64,000 bases of DNA from positions 1,594,501-1,658,500 of the forward strand of contig NZ_CP021376.1 of the NCBI RefSeq assembly GCF_002157875.1, given 5' to 3'. Positions 18,126-28,234 of the stretch are shown here, piece after piece. The DNA comes from Oceanisphaera avium (GTDB lineage Bacteria > Pseudomonadota > Gammaproteobacteria > Enterobacterales > Aeromonadaceae). The position numbers and the translations under genes were made by a program. The stretch's first letter is position 1. Every line of letters begins with the position of its first letter. Below the pieces are notes generated by a model. It did no database searches. It was given only the letters and a program-made list of their open reading frames with translations, and was not told the origin of the DNA.

Positions 18126-19496
18126 TTACAGCGCTTCTAGCGCCTCTTCTAATTTTTTAACGGCAATCACTTCCATGCCTGGCGGTGAGTGTTTAGGCCG
18201 ATTTGCCCAAGGAATAATAGCGCGAGTAAAGCCATGCTTGGCCGCTTCCATCAGGCGCTCTTGCCCTGAGGGCACGGGGCGTATTTCACCCGATAACCCC
18301 ACCTCACCAAACACCACCAACTCTTGCGGTAAGGCGTTATCACGAAAGCTCGAAACTAGCGCCAGTAGTAAAGCTAAATCGGCACTGGTGTCTTCCACTC
18401 GTACGCCACCCACTACGTTTACAAACACATCTTGGTCGGCCATTTGCAAACCACCGTGGCGGTGTAACACTGCTAATAACATCGAGAGGCGATTTTGCTC
18501 AAGCCCCACCGTCACCCGGCGCGGATTACCAAGTTGTGAATAATCCACCAGTGCTTGTAGCTCTACTAATAAGGGCCGCGTGCCTTCCCAAATAATCATG
18601 ACGACTGAGCCAGTGGTTTGTTCTTCACCGCGACTTAAAAAGATAGCCGAGGGGTTGCTCACCTCTTTTAAGCCTGTTTCAGTCATGGCAAATACGCCTA
18701 ACTCATTTACGGCACCAAAGCGGTTTTTATGACTACGCAGCATTCTAAAACGACTATCGTTAGCGCCATCTAGCATAATAGAGCAATCTATACAGTGCTC
18801 TAACACCTTAGGTCCTGCCAACGCCCCGTCTTTAGTGACGTGCCCTACCATTAATACCACCACGCCATGTTGCTTAGCATAACGAGTGAGCTGGGCCGCG
18901 GCTTCGCGCACTTGACTGACCGAGCCTGGTGATGACGTCACGCCCTCCACATGCATAACTTGAATGGAGTCAATTACGATCACTGCCGGTTTTTCTTCAC
19001 GGGCAATGTGACAAATTTGCTCAACGCTGGTTTCAGATAACATGCGAAGCTTATCTCGGGGCAGACCTAAGCGCTGAGCGCGCATCGCCACTTGCTGTAG
19101 CGACTCCTCGCCAGTGATATATAAGGTTTTCATACGACTGGCTAAGCCACACATCACTTGTAGCAATAAAGTACTCTTACCCGCGCCTGGGTTACCGCCA
19201 ATTAATATGGCAGAGCCTGGCACCATACCGCCGCCTAGTACTCGGTCAAGCTCGCTAAAGCCACTGCCAATGCGCGGCAATTCGGTAAGCGCGACTTGAT
19301 CAAGGGTTTGTACTTTATTGTCTTGAGCGCCGGCATAGCCCACAAAACGACTATTGCGACTAGCGGAAGCGGCAGCAGGCGCCAAGCGAATTTCGGTGAT
19401 GGTATTCCACTCTTTACACTCAGTACATTGCCCCTGCCAGCGTGGAAATTCACCCCCACATTCACCACATACAAACGCCGTTTTAGTCTTTGCCAT
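18126..19496 (-). CDS. radA: DNA repair protein RadA
   Basis: A 456-residue RecA-like branch migration helicase in recombination and repair. The N-terminal zinc finger FVCGECGGEFPRWQGQCTECKEWNT has four Cys in CXXC pairs. The Walker A is GGNPGAGKSTLLLQ at about residue 95, the RadA KNRFG motif is at about residue 255 (SHKNRFGAVNELG), and a C-terminal Lon-like domain follows. ATG 19496 (MAKTKTAFV) matches the E. coli start; a GTG three codons upstream is possible. The stop is convergent with the PilZ gene, 12 bases apart. Confidence 0.96.
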   Translation of the reverse strand: MAKTKTAFVCGECGGEFPRWQGQCTECKEWNTITEIRLAPAAASASRNSRFVGYAGAQDNKVQTLDQVALTELPRIGSGFSELDRVLGGGMVPGSAILIGGNPGAGKSTLLLQVMCGLASRMKTLYITGEESLQQVAMRAQRLGLPRDKLRMLSETSVEQICHIAREEKPAVIVIDSIQVMHVEGVTSSPGSVSQVREAAAQLTRYAKQHGVVVLMVGHVTKDGALAGPKVLEHCIDCSIMLDGANDSRFRMLRSHKNRFGAVNELGVFAMTETGLKEVSNPSAIFLSRGEEQTTGSVVMIIWEGTRPLLVELQALVDYSQLGNPRRVTVGLEQNRLSMLLAVLHRHGGLQMADQDVFVNVVGGVRVEDTSADLALLLALVSSFRDNALPQELVVFGEVGLSGEIRPVPSGQERLMEAAKHGFTRAIIPWANRPKHSPPGMEVIAVKKLEEALEAL

Positions 19497-19571
19497 GACA
19501 CTCACTCATTCATTAACGAGCTGCTATACTGGCCTAACTTTTTAAGCCACTCAACCCCAAGCTAGGCCAAG

Positions 19572-21797
19572 ATGGATCTCAGTGCATATAAGACCTTGAT
19601 CAATAAGCTAGTCACTCTGAGCTACCAGTATGATCTCGAGCATTTAGTGGATGATCTCGTACCCGATGCTAACGAGGAGCTGCGTTTTCAGCTACAAGCT
19701 GAAGTGCGCCGCTTAACCACCCCTTGCTTACGCGTGCTGGACTTGCGAAGCCTATTTGGCGCTCAATGCCAGTTAGTGCGCCACCAAGGGCTAGACCATC
19801 AAATGCCGGCCAGCTTAGCGGCGCGTTTTCAGCGCTTATTGCAACACTTTAATGGAGAATATACTCGTGGCTTATATGAAGCGTTATTGGCAGAGCTGGC
19901 GGCATTAAGAAAACTACCCGCCCAGTTTAATACCTGCCCTTGGCAGCTACCGGCGCTGGGCTTACAGCGTAAAGAAAGTCGCTTGCGCTTTGTAACGCCT
20001 CTTTGCCTGCATTTACCAAACCAGCAAACGCTGGCAGGCAATAGCTTAGATATTTCGCCCACCGGTTTGCTCGTACAACTACAAGCTAACCTCTCCTTGC
20101 CCAGTGAGCTTGCAGTGAGTTTCCCTGACTTAAGTAAACAAGCCGGCTTAGCCTGTTTAGCGCAGCCTAAGCGCTATCGAGTCAGTCAAGCGCAGACAGA
20201 AAAGGGGCGAGTTAAGCTCCAAAGAATGGAAGAAGACAATGAGTGGCATCACGCCCTTAGTCAGTTTATTGAACAACAACGCCCTCGGTATGGCTTAGAT
20301 GCCGAAGACTTATATAGCAGCGTAAAAGCCCAGTGCTGGAGCCAAACTATGCTAGAAACTAGCATTAGCTTGGCGCTGTTTTTTAACGACTGCGGCGAGT
20401 TACAGCACCTGCTAACCAACAGACGCAATGAAAAAATATTAGCGACCTGGCAACAGCAAACACCCGGCGACTTACTGTCTACCTTATTAAGTCCGGCGCG
20501 CATTTTAAGCATGGGCCAGCACCCTCAAACCCCTGGTGTGCTCTATAGCTTTCGCTTGCCTAATCAGTCGCAAATTTTTGTAGCTAGCCAAGAGCAACTG
20601 GACACAGACCACACCTTTAGCGCCTTTGTGCAAGCGGGTCTAGCCGCTAATAGTCTTACATGTTACTACCTTAGCCTGCGCTCGTTAACAGTAGCAGACC
20701 AAGATGTAGTACTCGATAATCAAGGGCTTCGTCAATTACAGCAGTTAGCTTGGCAACTGTGGCTCACGCCTATTCCAGCACCGCAATTAGCTCAAGGTGT
20801 CTCCTGTGAATTAAACCAACTTAGTCGCTATTTAGTGAGCTTAAGTAGCCATAAGGCGATAACGGCTCCCTTAGGCCGCCAAGGCTCTAAGCGCCAAGAG
20901 GCGCGTTTTAAACTGCGCAGCGCCATAGAGCTAACTATAGGCAACCAAGTCATTAGCGCAGTGACTGAAGATTTATCCGCTCATGGTATAAAAGCGGTGC
21001 TCAATCAGGCTATACGCTTAGATATTCCTTGTATGGCACAAGTGAGTTTAACCGAGCTAAATAAGCGCAGCCGCCAATGGAAACTAAAGGGGCTAGCTTA
21101 TCGGGTAGTGAACCTAAGTGAGCATGGCACCATAGTGCACTTACAAATTGCAGGCTCAGAAGAGAGCCATAATGGTTTTCATTTTTTTAACGCTTTATTG
21201 GCGCAAAACCAAGATAAATTACGTGCTAAGCCAGAGACCTTCCATACTAGCTCTTGGGCAAACTGGTTAACCCAGCAAGCGCTGCAACAGCCACCCTCAC
21301 CTAGCTTTTTATTAGCCCGCAACGATGGCGGCTTTTATGTACAAGGCGCCCTCGCCTGCTTAGAGCAGCCAGCACTGATGGCTTACTTATCGAATAACTA
21401 TCAACAAGCGCATCTTAGTAAATTATTGTCTCGCCAACAGTGGCAAAGCATTTATAGCCAATTACTCAGACCTGATGGTCGCAGCCACCATAGCTATGAA
21501 ATTTGGACGGCCAACGCGGCCGATAACCCACAGCAAAGTTGGCTATTACTTAATCCTGAGCCAAAGCGCCAAGCCTTTTTACTCGACGCTCGCCACAGCC
21601 AGCAATTAAGCGTGACTTTAGTGCTGATCCACCGCGTACAACTGCGCCAACTAGAGTGCTTTGTGCCGCAGTGGAATAGGTTAGCGCAAACCTCATTGCA
21701 TAAAACTCAGCAACTTGAGCAACAACTTGCTGAGCTATGCGCCTTGAGTCAAGTATTTGATATTACCGATATTGCCCGCAGTCGGCAGCGCCATTAA
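19572..21797 (+). CDS. Large protein with two PilZ domains
   Basis: A 741-residue cytoplasmic protein without membrane segments. Two PilZ-like modules are visible. The first, at about residues 135-210, has RKESRLRFVTPLCL then SLDISPTGLLVQL. The second, at about residues 435-530, has RQEARFKLRSAIEL then TEDLSAHGIKAVL. Both carry an Arg-rich strand and a D-X-S-X-X-G motif, so both could bind c-di-GMP. The long regions between and after them are not recognised. Similar proteins occur beside radA/serB in marine gammaproteobacteria. It overlaps the convergent serB gene by four bases. Confidence 0.8.
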   Translation: MDLSAYKTLINKLVTLSYQYDLEHLVDDLVPDANEELRFQLQAEVRRLTTPCLRVLDLRSLFGAQCQLVRHQGLDHQMPASLAARFQRLLQHFNGEYTRGLYEALLAELAALRKLPAQFNTCPWQLPALGLQRKESRLRFVTPLCLHLPNQQTLAGNSLDISPTGLLVQLQANLSLPSELAVSFPDLSKQAGLACLAQPKRYRVSQAQTEKGRVKLQRMEEDNEWHHALSQFIEQQRPRYGLDAEDLYSSVKAQCWSQTMLETSISLALFFNDCGELQHLLTNRRNEKILATWQQQTPGDLLSTLLSPARILSMGQHPQTPGVLYSFRLPNQSQIFVASQEQLDTDHTFSAFVQAGLAANSLTCYYLSLRSLTVADQDVVLDNQGLRQLQQLAWQLWLTPIPAPQLAQGVSCELNQLSRYLVSLSSHKAITAPLGRQGSKRQEARFKLRSAIELTIGNQVISAVTEDLSAHGIKAVLNQAIRLDIPCMAQVSLTELNKRSRQWKLKGLAYRVVNLSEHGTIVHLQIAGSEESHNGFHFFNALLAQNQDKLRAKPETFHTSSWANWLTQQALQQPPSPSFLLARNDGGFYVQGALACLEQPALMAYLSNNYQQAHLSKLLSRQQWQSIYSQLLRPDGRSHHSYEIWTANAADNPQQSWLLLNPEPKRQAFLLDARHSQQLSVTLVLIHRVQLRQLECFVPQWNRLAQTSLHKTQQLEQQLAELCALSQVFDITDIARSRQRH

Positions 21798-22777
21798 GCA
21801 CTTTGTATTAAGCCTAATACCGCTTCTAAGCTTAATAAGTTAATGCACACCGGCGCTTGCTCTTGCACCACAGGCTTGGCATGTAGTGCCACCCCTAAGC
21901 CGGCTTTAGCTAACATGACTAAGTCGTTAGCGCCATCCCCCACCGCCACGGTTTGGCTGAGCGGGATATGATAGTGCTCGGCCAGCTCGCCTAAAATACG
22001 TGCTTTAGCCTCGGCATCCACAATATCGCCCAACACTTCCCCGCTAAAGCGCCCTTCTATTATTTCTAGCGTGTTAGCAAAATGAGCATCTAATTGTAAG
22101 ATGTCATGTAAATGGCCGGTAAAAGGCGTAAAGCCTCCAGAGGCCAGCGCCACTTTCCAGCCCATGGCTTTTAAGCCCTCTACCAGAGTAATTAGCCCAG
22201 GCATGAGTGGCATATTGGCAATCACTTGCTCAATAATGCTGGCATCTGCGCCCTCCAGCGCTTTAACACGCCGGCGTAAACTTTCAGAAAATGGCAACGC
22301 CCCTTCCATGGCTGCGCGAGTAACCGCAGCTACCTGCTCACCCACTCCCGCTAATAGCGCAATTTGGTCGATACACTCTATTTGAATGGCAGTGGAGTCC
22401 ATGTCCATTAACACTAAGCCGGGCTGAGTGCCTAGCGGCAAGGCGGGGACACAGGCAATATCCCAGCTAGTGGCAATCGCTTGTAACTGCGCTTTTAGCT
22501 CAGGAGACCAGCTTGATAACCGTAAATTAACCAGCTCGCGCTGGGCAATATTTTTAATACTGACTAGCTCCACACCAATACCGGCGGTATCTAATACCTG
22601 TAGACTTTGCTGCAACGCTGACTTTGAGAGTTGCTCGGCCAATAGCACTAAGTGCGCTTGTGGCGCCTCTAACTGGCCCGCTATCCACTCTCCTTGTTGC
22701 CAAAGATAGGGTTTGCCAGTTAACAAGTTAGCCCAATTCCCTAACTGCTCGGGTAAAACATCCATTAACAGTGTCAC
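21794..22777 (-). CDS. serB: Phosphoserine phosphatase SerB
   Basis: A 327-residue HAD-family phosphatase (E. coli 322) that makes serine from phosphoserine. An N-terminal ACT-like region of about 110 residues is followed by motif I DMDSTAIQIECID (catalytic Asp pair), motif II LASGGF, and the motif IV region VGDGANDLVMLAKAG. A GTG start at 22777 is chosen because AAGGA lies eight bases upstream; the in-frame ATG at 22765 has no ribosome site at the right distance. It is divergent from ytjB, as in E. coli. Confidence 0.95.
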   Translation of the reverse strand: MTLLMDVLPEQLGNWANLLTGKPYLWQQGEWIAGQLEAPQAHLVLLAEQLSKSALQQSLQVLDTAGIGVELVSIKNIAQRELVNLRLSSWSPELKAQLQAIATSWDIACVPALPLGTQPGLVLMDMDSTAIQIECIDQIALLAGVGEQVAAVTRAAMEGALPFSESLRRRVKALEGADASIIEQVIANMPLMPGLITLVEGLKAMGWKVALASGGFTPFTGHLHDILQLDAHFANTLEIIEGRFSGEVLGDIVDAEAKARILGELAEHYHIPLSQTVAVGDGANDLVMLAKAGLGVALHAKPVVQEQAPVCINLLSLEAVLGLIQSA

Positions 22778-22857
22778 TTAATTTTTCCTTACACATTAAG
22801 ACTGGCGCTAGAGTAGCGTATTGCTTTTTAAGCAAGCAAGGGACAATATTGCCCGCT

Positions 22858-23514
22858 ATGCGCAAAACTCCTTTTTACACTTATCTTTTTCGTCCTAAAC
22901 TGCTGCTGTGGCTGCTGGTTTTATTACTCTTACTTGTCACTCTTTGGCAAGGGATAAGGCTGGCTCAATTAGGCCCAGCTTGGCAGTCTTTACCACAACG
23001 TATTCAAGCCACGCCGTTAGTAGACTACGCCGAGCAAGAAGCAGTGCGCGTACTACTTGCCGATGATAGCATGCAAGCACAACGCTTAGTCTCTGAGCTT
23101 GCCGCCACTAAATTGATTAGCTCAGCCCAGCTTTATGGCGAAGAAGGCCAATTAATTGCCAGCGCGGCTAAAAACGACCCTAAACTCAGCGGTCTTAGCG
23201 AAGCGCAAGAGCCAGATGAAGCGCTAGCCCTTAAAGACGAGCCCACTAGCCCCCCACAACTCAGCGAAGCACCGCTTAAGCTGGGCAAGAGTAACAGCTT
23301 GTCTTACGTACGCCCGCTTTACCAAGCCGAGCAACCCATTGGTTTTTTGCGACTGCAGCTCGCTCACAATCCTTTATCTCTTGCCCAACAAGGTATTTGG
23401 CGCCAAATGGAGCATCATCTAAGTTGGCTACTGCCCTTATGTTTATCACTCGGGTTATTATTAGGCATGAGCATTCAACATCTGCGCCAGCGCCATTTCT
23501 CTAGTAAAAAATAA
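22858..23514 (+). CDS. ytjB: YtjB/AhpA (Smp) family membrane protein
   Basis: A 218-residue protein with one N-terminal membrane segment (LLLWLLVLLLLLVTLW, residues 12-27), a periplasmic domain of about 150 residues, and a second hydrophobic segment near the C-terminus (LSWLLPLCLSLGLLLGM). This topology and its position divergent from serB match E. coli YtjB (Smp) and Vibrio AhpA. AhpA has been linked to peroxide and glutathione-related stress in Vibrio, but the molecular role is unclear. The start MRKTPFYTYLF at 22858 was preferred; the upstream in-frame ATG at 22771 would overlap the serB start. Confidence 0.85.
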   Translation: MRKTPFYTYLFRPKLLLWLLVLLLLLVTLWQGIRLAQLGPAWQSLPQRIQATPLVDYAEQEAVRVLLADDSMQAQRLVSELAATKLISSAQLYGEEGQLIASAAKNDPKLSGLSEAQEPDEALALKDEPTSPPQLSEAPLKLGKSNSLSYVRPLYQAEQPIGFLRLQLAHNPLSLAQQGIWRQMEHHLSWLLPLCLSLGLLLGMSIQHLRQRHFSSKK

Positions 23515-23701
23515 TGCGACTAAATCCCCATTTTAGACGCAGATCAAAACAAGCACTTTTATAGTCTTTTGTAATTGAACTACTTAAACGCAGCATTCAA
23601 GATGCCTTATTAAACCATTTAAAAATAATTGGCATGCTTAGTAAAAACTCTTGGCTTTCGCCGACAATTGAAGCTTAGGTGGCAATATAAAGAAATAATA
23701 A

Positions 23702-24643
23702 GTGTCTAGACTGTCACAATCTCAAAAAATCGTGGAGTTTCTCAAGAAAAATCCAAATCAAAAGTTTAATGCTCGCCAAATAGCAGAGCAAATCGTTGGC
23801 TCTTATCCAGAAGACTATAGAGACAAGAGGCAGAACCCTAGGTTTGGCGATGAAAAAGCCTTCCTATCTCAAGTTGTGGCAGAAATTGGTTCGCAAAAAG
23901 ATCAAATAGTAAAAAATGATGCACACATATTTTGGCAAGATAAACCTCGCCCTAGAGTGTATTGGTATAATCCTGAAAAAATAGTTGGTCAAATAGAACC
24001 TGAAATAGATGAAACCGAAGATGAGAACATTGAGGCTTCACTGATATCGGAAACAATAATTTTCTCCGAGCACTGTCTATATCCGATACTTATTGATTAC
24101 TTAAAAACAGAACTAAACTTGTATTGCCAGAGAATAAATGAAAAACGCTCAATAAATTCACATGGCAGTAGCGGGTATCAGTGGTTGCATCTAGATATTG
24201 TGGCTATGCAACCAGTAGATAAAGAATGGAATGATTTAATTCGAAGTTGCGTTAAGCAAGGAGCGGGACAAAGTGTCAGGTTATGGTCTTTTGAAGTCAA
24301 AAAAGAATTAACCGGATCAAATGTGAGAAAGAGTTTTTTCCAAGCTGTAAGTAATTCAAGCTGGGCTAATGAGGGCTATCTGGTAGCCACATCTATATCA
24401 GATAGCAATGTCGAACAAGAATTAAGGATGCTTTCTGCACTTCATGGTATTGGCGTTATTCTTCTTAATCCTGAAAACCCAAGTGAAAGCGAAATGATGC
24501 TCCCTGCAAAATCAAGAGCAGAGGTAGACTGGCAATCTGTTAATCGAATTCTAGTGGAAAATGCTGACTTCAAAGACTATATCGAACTCGTGTCTACTTA
24601 TTATCAGACAGGGAGAGTGCGCGCTAGAGATTGGAATAAGTAG
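23702..24643 (+). CDS. HTH plus PD-(D/E)XK nuclease-like protein (COG2958 type)
   Basis: A 313-residue protein with two visible parts. Residues 1-75 (SQSQKIVEFLKKNPNQKFNARQIAEQIV) look like a HARE-HTH/winged-helix module of the kind fused to restriction enzymes. Residues about 120-260 look like a PD-(D/E)XK nuclease core: HLDIVAMQP supplies the Asp strand and WSFEVKKEL the E-X-K motif, followed by SFFQAVSNSSWANEGYLVA. I recall it as COG2958. It starts at GTG 23702 with only a weak AAGAAAT ribosome site. The gene is much more AT-rich than its neighbours and stands between ytjB and an ACT gene, suggesting recent acquisition. A DNA-damaging or defence role is inferred only. Confidence 0.65.
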   Translation: MSRLSQSQKIVEFLKKNPNQKFNARQIAEQIVGSYPEDYRDKRQNPRFGDEKAFLSQVVAEIGSQKDQIVKNDAHIFWQDKPRPRVYWYNPEKIVGQIEPEIDETEDENIEASLISETIIFSEHCLYPILIDYLKTELNLYCQRINEKRSINSHGSSGYQWLHLDIVAMQPVDKEWNDLIRSCVKQGAGQSVRLWSFEVKKELTGSNVRKSFFQAVSNSSWANEGYLVATSISDSNVEQELRMLSALHGIGVILLNPENPSESEMMLPAKSRAEVDWQSVNRILVENADFKDYIELVSTYYQTGRVRARDWNK

Positions 24644-24763
24644 AGCTTCAACAACACGCAAGGTCATTAACTGATTTCCTAGCAGCTAGCTTAGTTGTAT
24701 TACACATGCTTTTTAGCACACTATAACTCTTCTCTTATAGCAGCGTTTCCCACAGAGCACACT

Positions 24764-25162
24764 ATGTCCGCCATTACTGAGCTAACAAAATTATTAACTT
24801 CATTAAAGCCACACTTACTCGAGCCTGAGTTTGTGTTTTGTACTGTGGCGGGCTCGCTAGCTGACTATGTGGCGTTAGAGCCAGTCGCGATGTTTGTGGA
24901 GGCAGAAGGCGTAACGCTGGTATTGAAAAAAGAGCGCGCGCAACAGGTGGGCTTAGCATTTGAGGGCTCATTTCGCCAAATTACCTTAACGGTACATTCA
25001 AGCCTTGAAGCGGTAGGTCTAACGGCGGCGGTGTCGAGCACACTTGCCGAACAGGGCATTAGTGCCAATGTCATTGCCGCTTATTATCACGACCATATTT
25101 TTGTGCCAGCCAATAAAGCGCAGCAGGCGTTGTTAGCCTTACAAGCGCTTAGCTGTGCCTAA
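24764..25162 (+). CDS. ACT-domain protein
   Basis: A 132-residue protein that looks like a COG3602-type pair of ACT folds, with FVFCTVAGSLADYVALEPVAMFVEAEGVTLVL in the first half and SSLEAVGLTAAVSSTLAEQGISANVIAAYYHDHIFVP in the second. ACT folds bind small ligands such as amino acids. The start at 24764 (MSAITELTKLL) follows CACAGAGCACACT; the longer frame upstream is not conserved-looking. It ends one base before the convergent deoD stop. Function unknown. Confidence 0.82.
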   Translation: MSAITELTKLLTSLKPHLLEPEFVFCTVAGSLADYVALEPVAMFVEAEGVTLVLKKERAQQVGLAFEGSFRQITLTVHSSLEAVGLTAAVSSTLAEQGISANVIAAYYHDHIFVPANKAQQALLALQALSCA

Positions 25163-25163
25163 A

Positions 25164-25880
25164 TCAGACTGCTTGCAATAGCACTGACTCTAGTGCGATT
25201 TCTATCATGTCATTAAACGTACTTTGTCGCTGTACAGCGCTTAGCGCTTCTTGGCGCAAAATATGATCCGATACCGTGCAAATAGTAGCGGCGCGAGCAC
25301 CAAATTCGGCAGCCACGCCATATAAACCGGCGGCTTCCATCTCTACTCCTAAGATAGCGTATTGCTTAAGCAGCTGGAAAGTTTGCGGTTGTGGGGAATA
25401 AAATAAATCTGTAGAAAACAAATTTCCAACCTTTACTGGTGCTTGACAGGCGCGAGCCGCCGCCACTAACTGACTCACTAATTCAAAGTCAGCCAAAGCG
25501 GCTAAGTCATGATCCATAAAGCGCAGCCGATTTACTTTAGAGTCAGTACTGGCTCCTAAGCCGATGACGACATCTCTTAGCTGTACATCGTCGCGCACTG
25601 CACCACATGAGCCCACTCTAATAATATTTTTTACACCAAACTCGGTGATTAACTCTTTGGCATAAATAGACACCGAAGGGATCCCCATGCCGTGACCCAT
25701 CACCGACACAGTGCGCCCTTTATAACGGCCAGTAAAACCCAGCATGTTGCGCACAGCATTCACTTGGCGGGTATCTGTTAAAAAAGTCTCGGCTATATAT
25801 TGAGCGCGCAGCGGATCACCGGGCATTAACACAGTGTCGGCAAAATCGCCCCGCTCGGCATTAATATGTGGTGTGGCCAT
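25164..25880 (-). CDS. deoD: Purine-nucleoside phosphorylase DeoD
   Basis: A 238-residue hexameric PNP (E. coli 239) that splits purine (deoxy)nucleosides with phosphate. The start [26 protein letters not shown] at 25880 has AGGAG six bases upstream. The phosphate-binding RVGSCGAV, the [14 protein letters not shown] block and the catalytic Asp in CTVSDHIL are present. It lies last in a deoC-deoB-deoD series on the minus strand; deoA, between deoC and deoB in E. coli, is missing here. Confidence 0.97.
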   Translation of the reverse strand: MATPHINAERGDFADTVLMPGDPLRAQYIAETFLTDTRQVNAVRNMLGFTGRYKGRTVSVMGHGMGIPSVSIYAKELITEFGVKNIIRVGSCGAVRDDVQLRDVVIGLGASTDSKVNRLRFMDHDLAALADFELVSQLVAAARACQAPVKVGNLFSTDLFYSPQPQTFQLLKQYAILGVEMEAAGLYGVAAEFGARAATICTVSDHILRQEALSAVQRQSTFNDMIEIALESVLLQAV

Positions 25881-25991
25881 GGTAGGCTCCTGTCGCAAGT
25901 AGCGCTACGCTTTACGTCATACGCTATAAGTCAAAAAAGAGCGCGTTAGTTTTTAACGTAACGCGTGAACCGTATCGCGTACGGCTGCCTT

Positions 25992-27221
25992 TCACAAAAA
26001 CGAGATGCCGTAATCCATGGCGCTAGTGCCAAAGTATTGAGCCAAGCTTTGACCAATATCGGCAAAGCTATCGCGCTGACCAAGTGAACCGGCGCTTAAC
26101 CCCGCACCCAGCGCTAATACCGGCACCCGCTCGCGAGTATGATCGGTACCTGGCCAACTAGGATCACAGCCGTGATCCGCGCTTAGGATCAACAGATCGT
26201 TAGGTTGTAAGGCGCTTAATAGCTCTGGCAGCATGCGATCAAAGGCCTCTAACTCAGCGGCATAGCCGGCAATATCGCGTCTATGGCCAAAACTCGAGTC
26301 AAAATCCACAAAGTTGGTCATGATTAAGGTGTTATCGCCCGCCTGCTTAAGCTCCGCTAAGGTAGCATTAAATAACGCCTCGGTGCCGGTGGCTTTTACT
26401 TTTTTAGTAATACCAAAGTCGGCGTAAATATCGGCAATTTTACCTATAGACACCACTTGCCCTTGGCGCTCGGTCACCAGCTTTTGCAACACAGTGGGTG
26501 CCGGCGGCGCTATGCTGTAATCACGCCGATTACCCGTGCGGGCATAATTCTCTGGGCTATCGCCAATAAAAGGGCGCGCTATAACTCGCGCTATGTTGTA
26601 GGGCATAAGTAACTTGCGCGCCACTTCACACACTTCATAAAGGCGCGCTAAGCCAAAGTGTTGCTCGTGAGCGGCAATTTGAAAGACCGAGTCTACTGAG
26701 CTGTAGCAAATCGGCTTGCCGCTACTAATATGTTCATCCCCTAGCGCTTGCAAAATAGTGGTGCCGGGTGCATGACAGTTACCTAAAATGCCGGGCAGCT
26801 TAGCTTGGGTTACTAAATCATTAATTAACGACTCAGGAAAGCTGTGTTCTTTATCTAAAAAATATCCCCACTCAAATAACACCGGTACCCCTGCCAGCTC
26901 CCAATGACCCGAGGGCGTATCTTTACCGGAGGAAATCTCTTGAGCATGGCCGTAACTGCCAAGCACAGTGTTAGGGAGCACCACCCCCGCTGCTGGCTGG
27001 CCCGTACTTTCTACATGGGCATGAAATAAACCAAGGCTTGCTAAGTGAGGTAAATACAGCGGGCCGCTACGTGGACGAGGGCTGATAGCTGCTGCGCGTC
27101 CTTGGGCACAGGCTTTAGCGATACTGCCTAAGGTATCGGCACCTAAGTCACCAAACTCGGCAGCATCGGGTGCCCCGCCAATACCAAAAGAGTCGAGAAC
27201 TAATACGATCGCGCGTTTCAT
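25992..27221 (-). CDS. deoB: Phosphopentomutase DeoB
   Basis: A 409-residue alkaline phosphatase superfamily enzyme (E. coli 407) that converts (deoxy)ribose 1-phosphate to the 5-phosphate. Metal ligands are visible in [25 protein letters not shown] at the N-terminus and in [23 protein letters not shown] near the C-terminus; [14 protein letters not shown] is also diagnostic. AAGGAAGCTT precedes the ATG. It links DeoD upstream in the pathway to DeoC, and shares the deo transcript direction with both. Confidence 0.97.
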   Translation of the reverse strand: MKRAIVLVLDSFGIGGAPDAAEFGDLGADTLGSIAKACAQGRAAAISPRPRSGPLYLPHLASLGLFHAHVESTGQPAAGVVLPNTVLGSYGHAQEISSGKDTPSGHWELAGVPVLFEWGYFLDKEHSFPESLINDLVTQAKLPGILGNCHAPGTTILQALGDEHISSGKPICYSSVDSVFQIAAHEQHFGLARLYEVCEVARKLLMPYNIARVIARPFIGDSPENYARTGNRRDYSIAPPAPTVLQKLVTERQGQVVSIGKIADIYADFGITKKVKATGTEALFNATLAELKQAGDNTLIMTNFVDFDSSFGHRRDIAGYAAELEAFDRMLPELLSALQPNDLLILSADHGCDPSWPGTDHTRERVPVLALGAGLSAGSLGQRDSFADIGQSLAQYFGTSAMDYGISFL

Positions 27222-27303
27222 AAGCTTCCTTTATTGAGAGGCTCACTGCTCGGCTGCAACTAAGCCTAAGCCAAGCCCCTGTACTACTAATTATTGACCG
27301 CCA

Positions 27304-28083
27304 TTAAGCCTTATTTTCAAGAGTATGTAATAACTCATTTAATAAACTGGAAGCGCCAAATCGAAGGTGGCTAGGTGTTAACCAGTGCTCACCCATTATG
27401 CTGGCCGCTAAGGCAAGGTATTGGCGTGCTTGTGCAGTCGTGCGCACCCCTCCCGAGATTTTAATGCCAATAGGTTGGCCGCTATCTTTAATAGCGCTAA
27501 GTATAAGCTCAGCCGCCTCAAGGGTGGCATTAATTGGCACTTTTCCGCTAGAGGTTTTAATAAAATTCGCGCCACCAGCAATGGCTATTTGGCACGCTTT
27601 GGTAATGAGGGCCGGGCTTTTTAGCTCACCACTTTCAATGATCACTTTCAACAATATGGGTAAAGCAGCTTTTGCGCACACATTATGAGCGGCTTGGACC
27701 ATGGCCAACGGCGTTTGCTCATCCCCTTTAATTAATGAACGATAAGGCAGTACTAGATCGATTTCTTGGGCGCCCGCTGCCAGTGCTAACTCTATGTCTT
27801 GCTCTACTCGGCTTATGCGCTCTTGCCCTTTTGGAAAGTTAACCACAGTAGCAATGGCGACTTGGTCGCTTAAATTAAGCTCAGCCAAGCCAGCCACTAA
27901 GGTACTAATAAAGCGCGGGTAAACACAAATAGCCGCCACAGTGCCAAAAGGCGTGCGCGCTTGCTGGCATAAATGACTAATACTTTGTGCTGTATCAATG
28001 TCATTTAAGCGTGTTAAGTCCAGCATAGTCAGCGTTTTTTTAGCGGCTAAACAATCTGTTAACGCGCCTTGGCAAGTGCTCAT
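27304..28083 (-). CDS. deoC: Deoxyribose-phosphate aldolase DeoC
   Basis: A 259-residue class I aldolase, exactly the E. coli length, that cuts deoxyribose 5-phosphate to acetaldehyde and glyceraldehyde 3-phosphate. The Schiff-base Lys lies in FIKTSSGKVPINATLEAA, and LLKVIIESGEL carries the second Lys. ATG 28083 (MSTCQGALTDCLAAKKTLTMLDLTRLND) has GAGGGT upstream; the frame could extend 14 codons but without support. First gene of the deo group; a CRP or CytR-type operator was not evident by eye in the upstream 150 bases. Confidence 0.96.
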   Translation of the reverse strand: MSTCQGALTDCLAAKKTLTMLDLTRLNDIDTAQSISHLCQQARTPFGTVAAICVYPRFISTLVAGLAELNLSDQVAIATVVNFPKGQERISRVEQDIELALAAGAQEIDLVLPYRSLIKGDEQTPLAMVQAAHNVCAKAALPILLKVIIESGELKSPALITKACQIAIAGGANFIKTSSGKVPINATLEAAELILSAIKDSGQPIGIKISGGVRTTAQARQYLALAASIMGEHWLTPSHLRFGASSLLNELLHTLENKA

Positions 28084-28234
28084 GTATTTACCCTCACGGT
28101 AGCTATTTAGCTTATTTTTAAACAAATAGTTTGACGTTAAATTAGCGGGCCTCGCTTGAATAATTTTGACATTATCCGCTGCTTATTCTGCCGACTTTCT
28201 AGCCGGTTATTAAACCACTTTATAGGTATAACCG

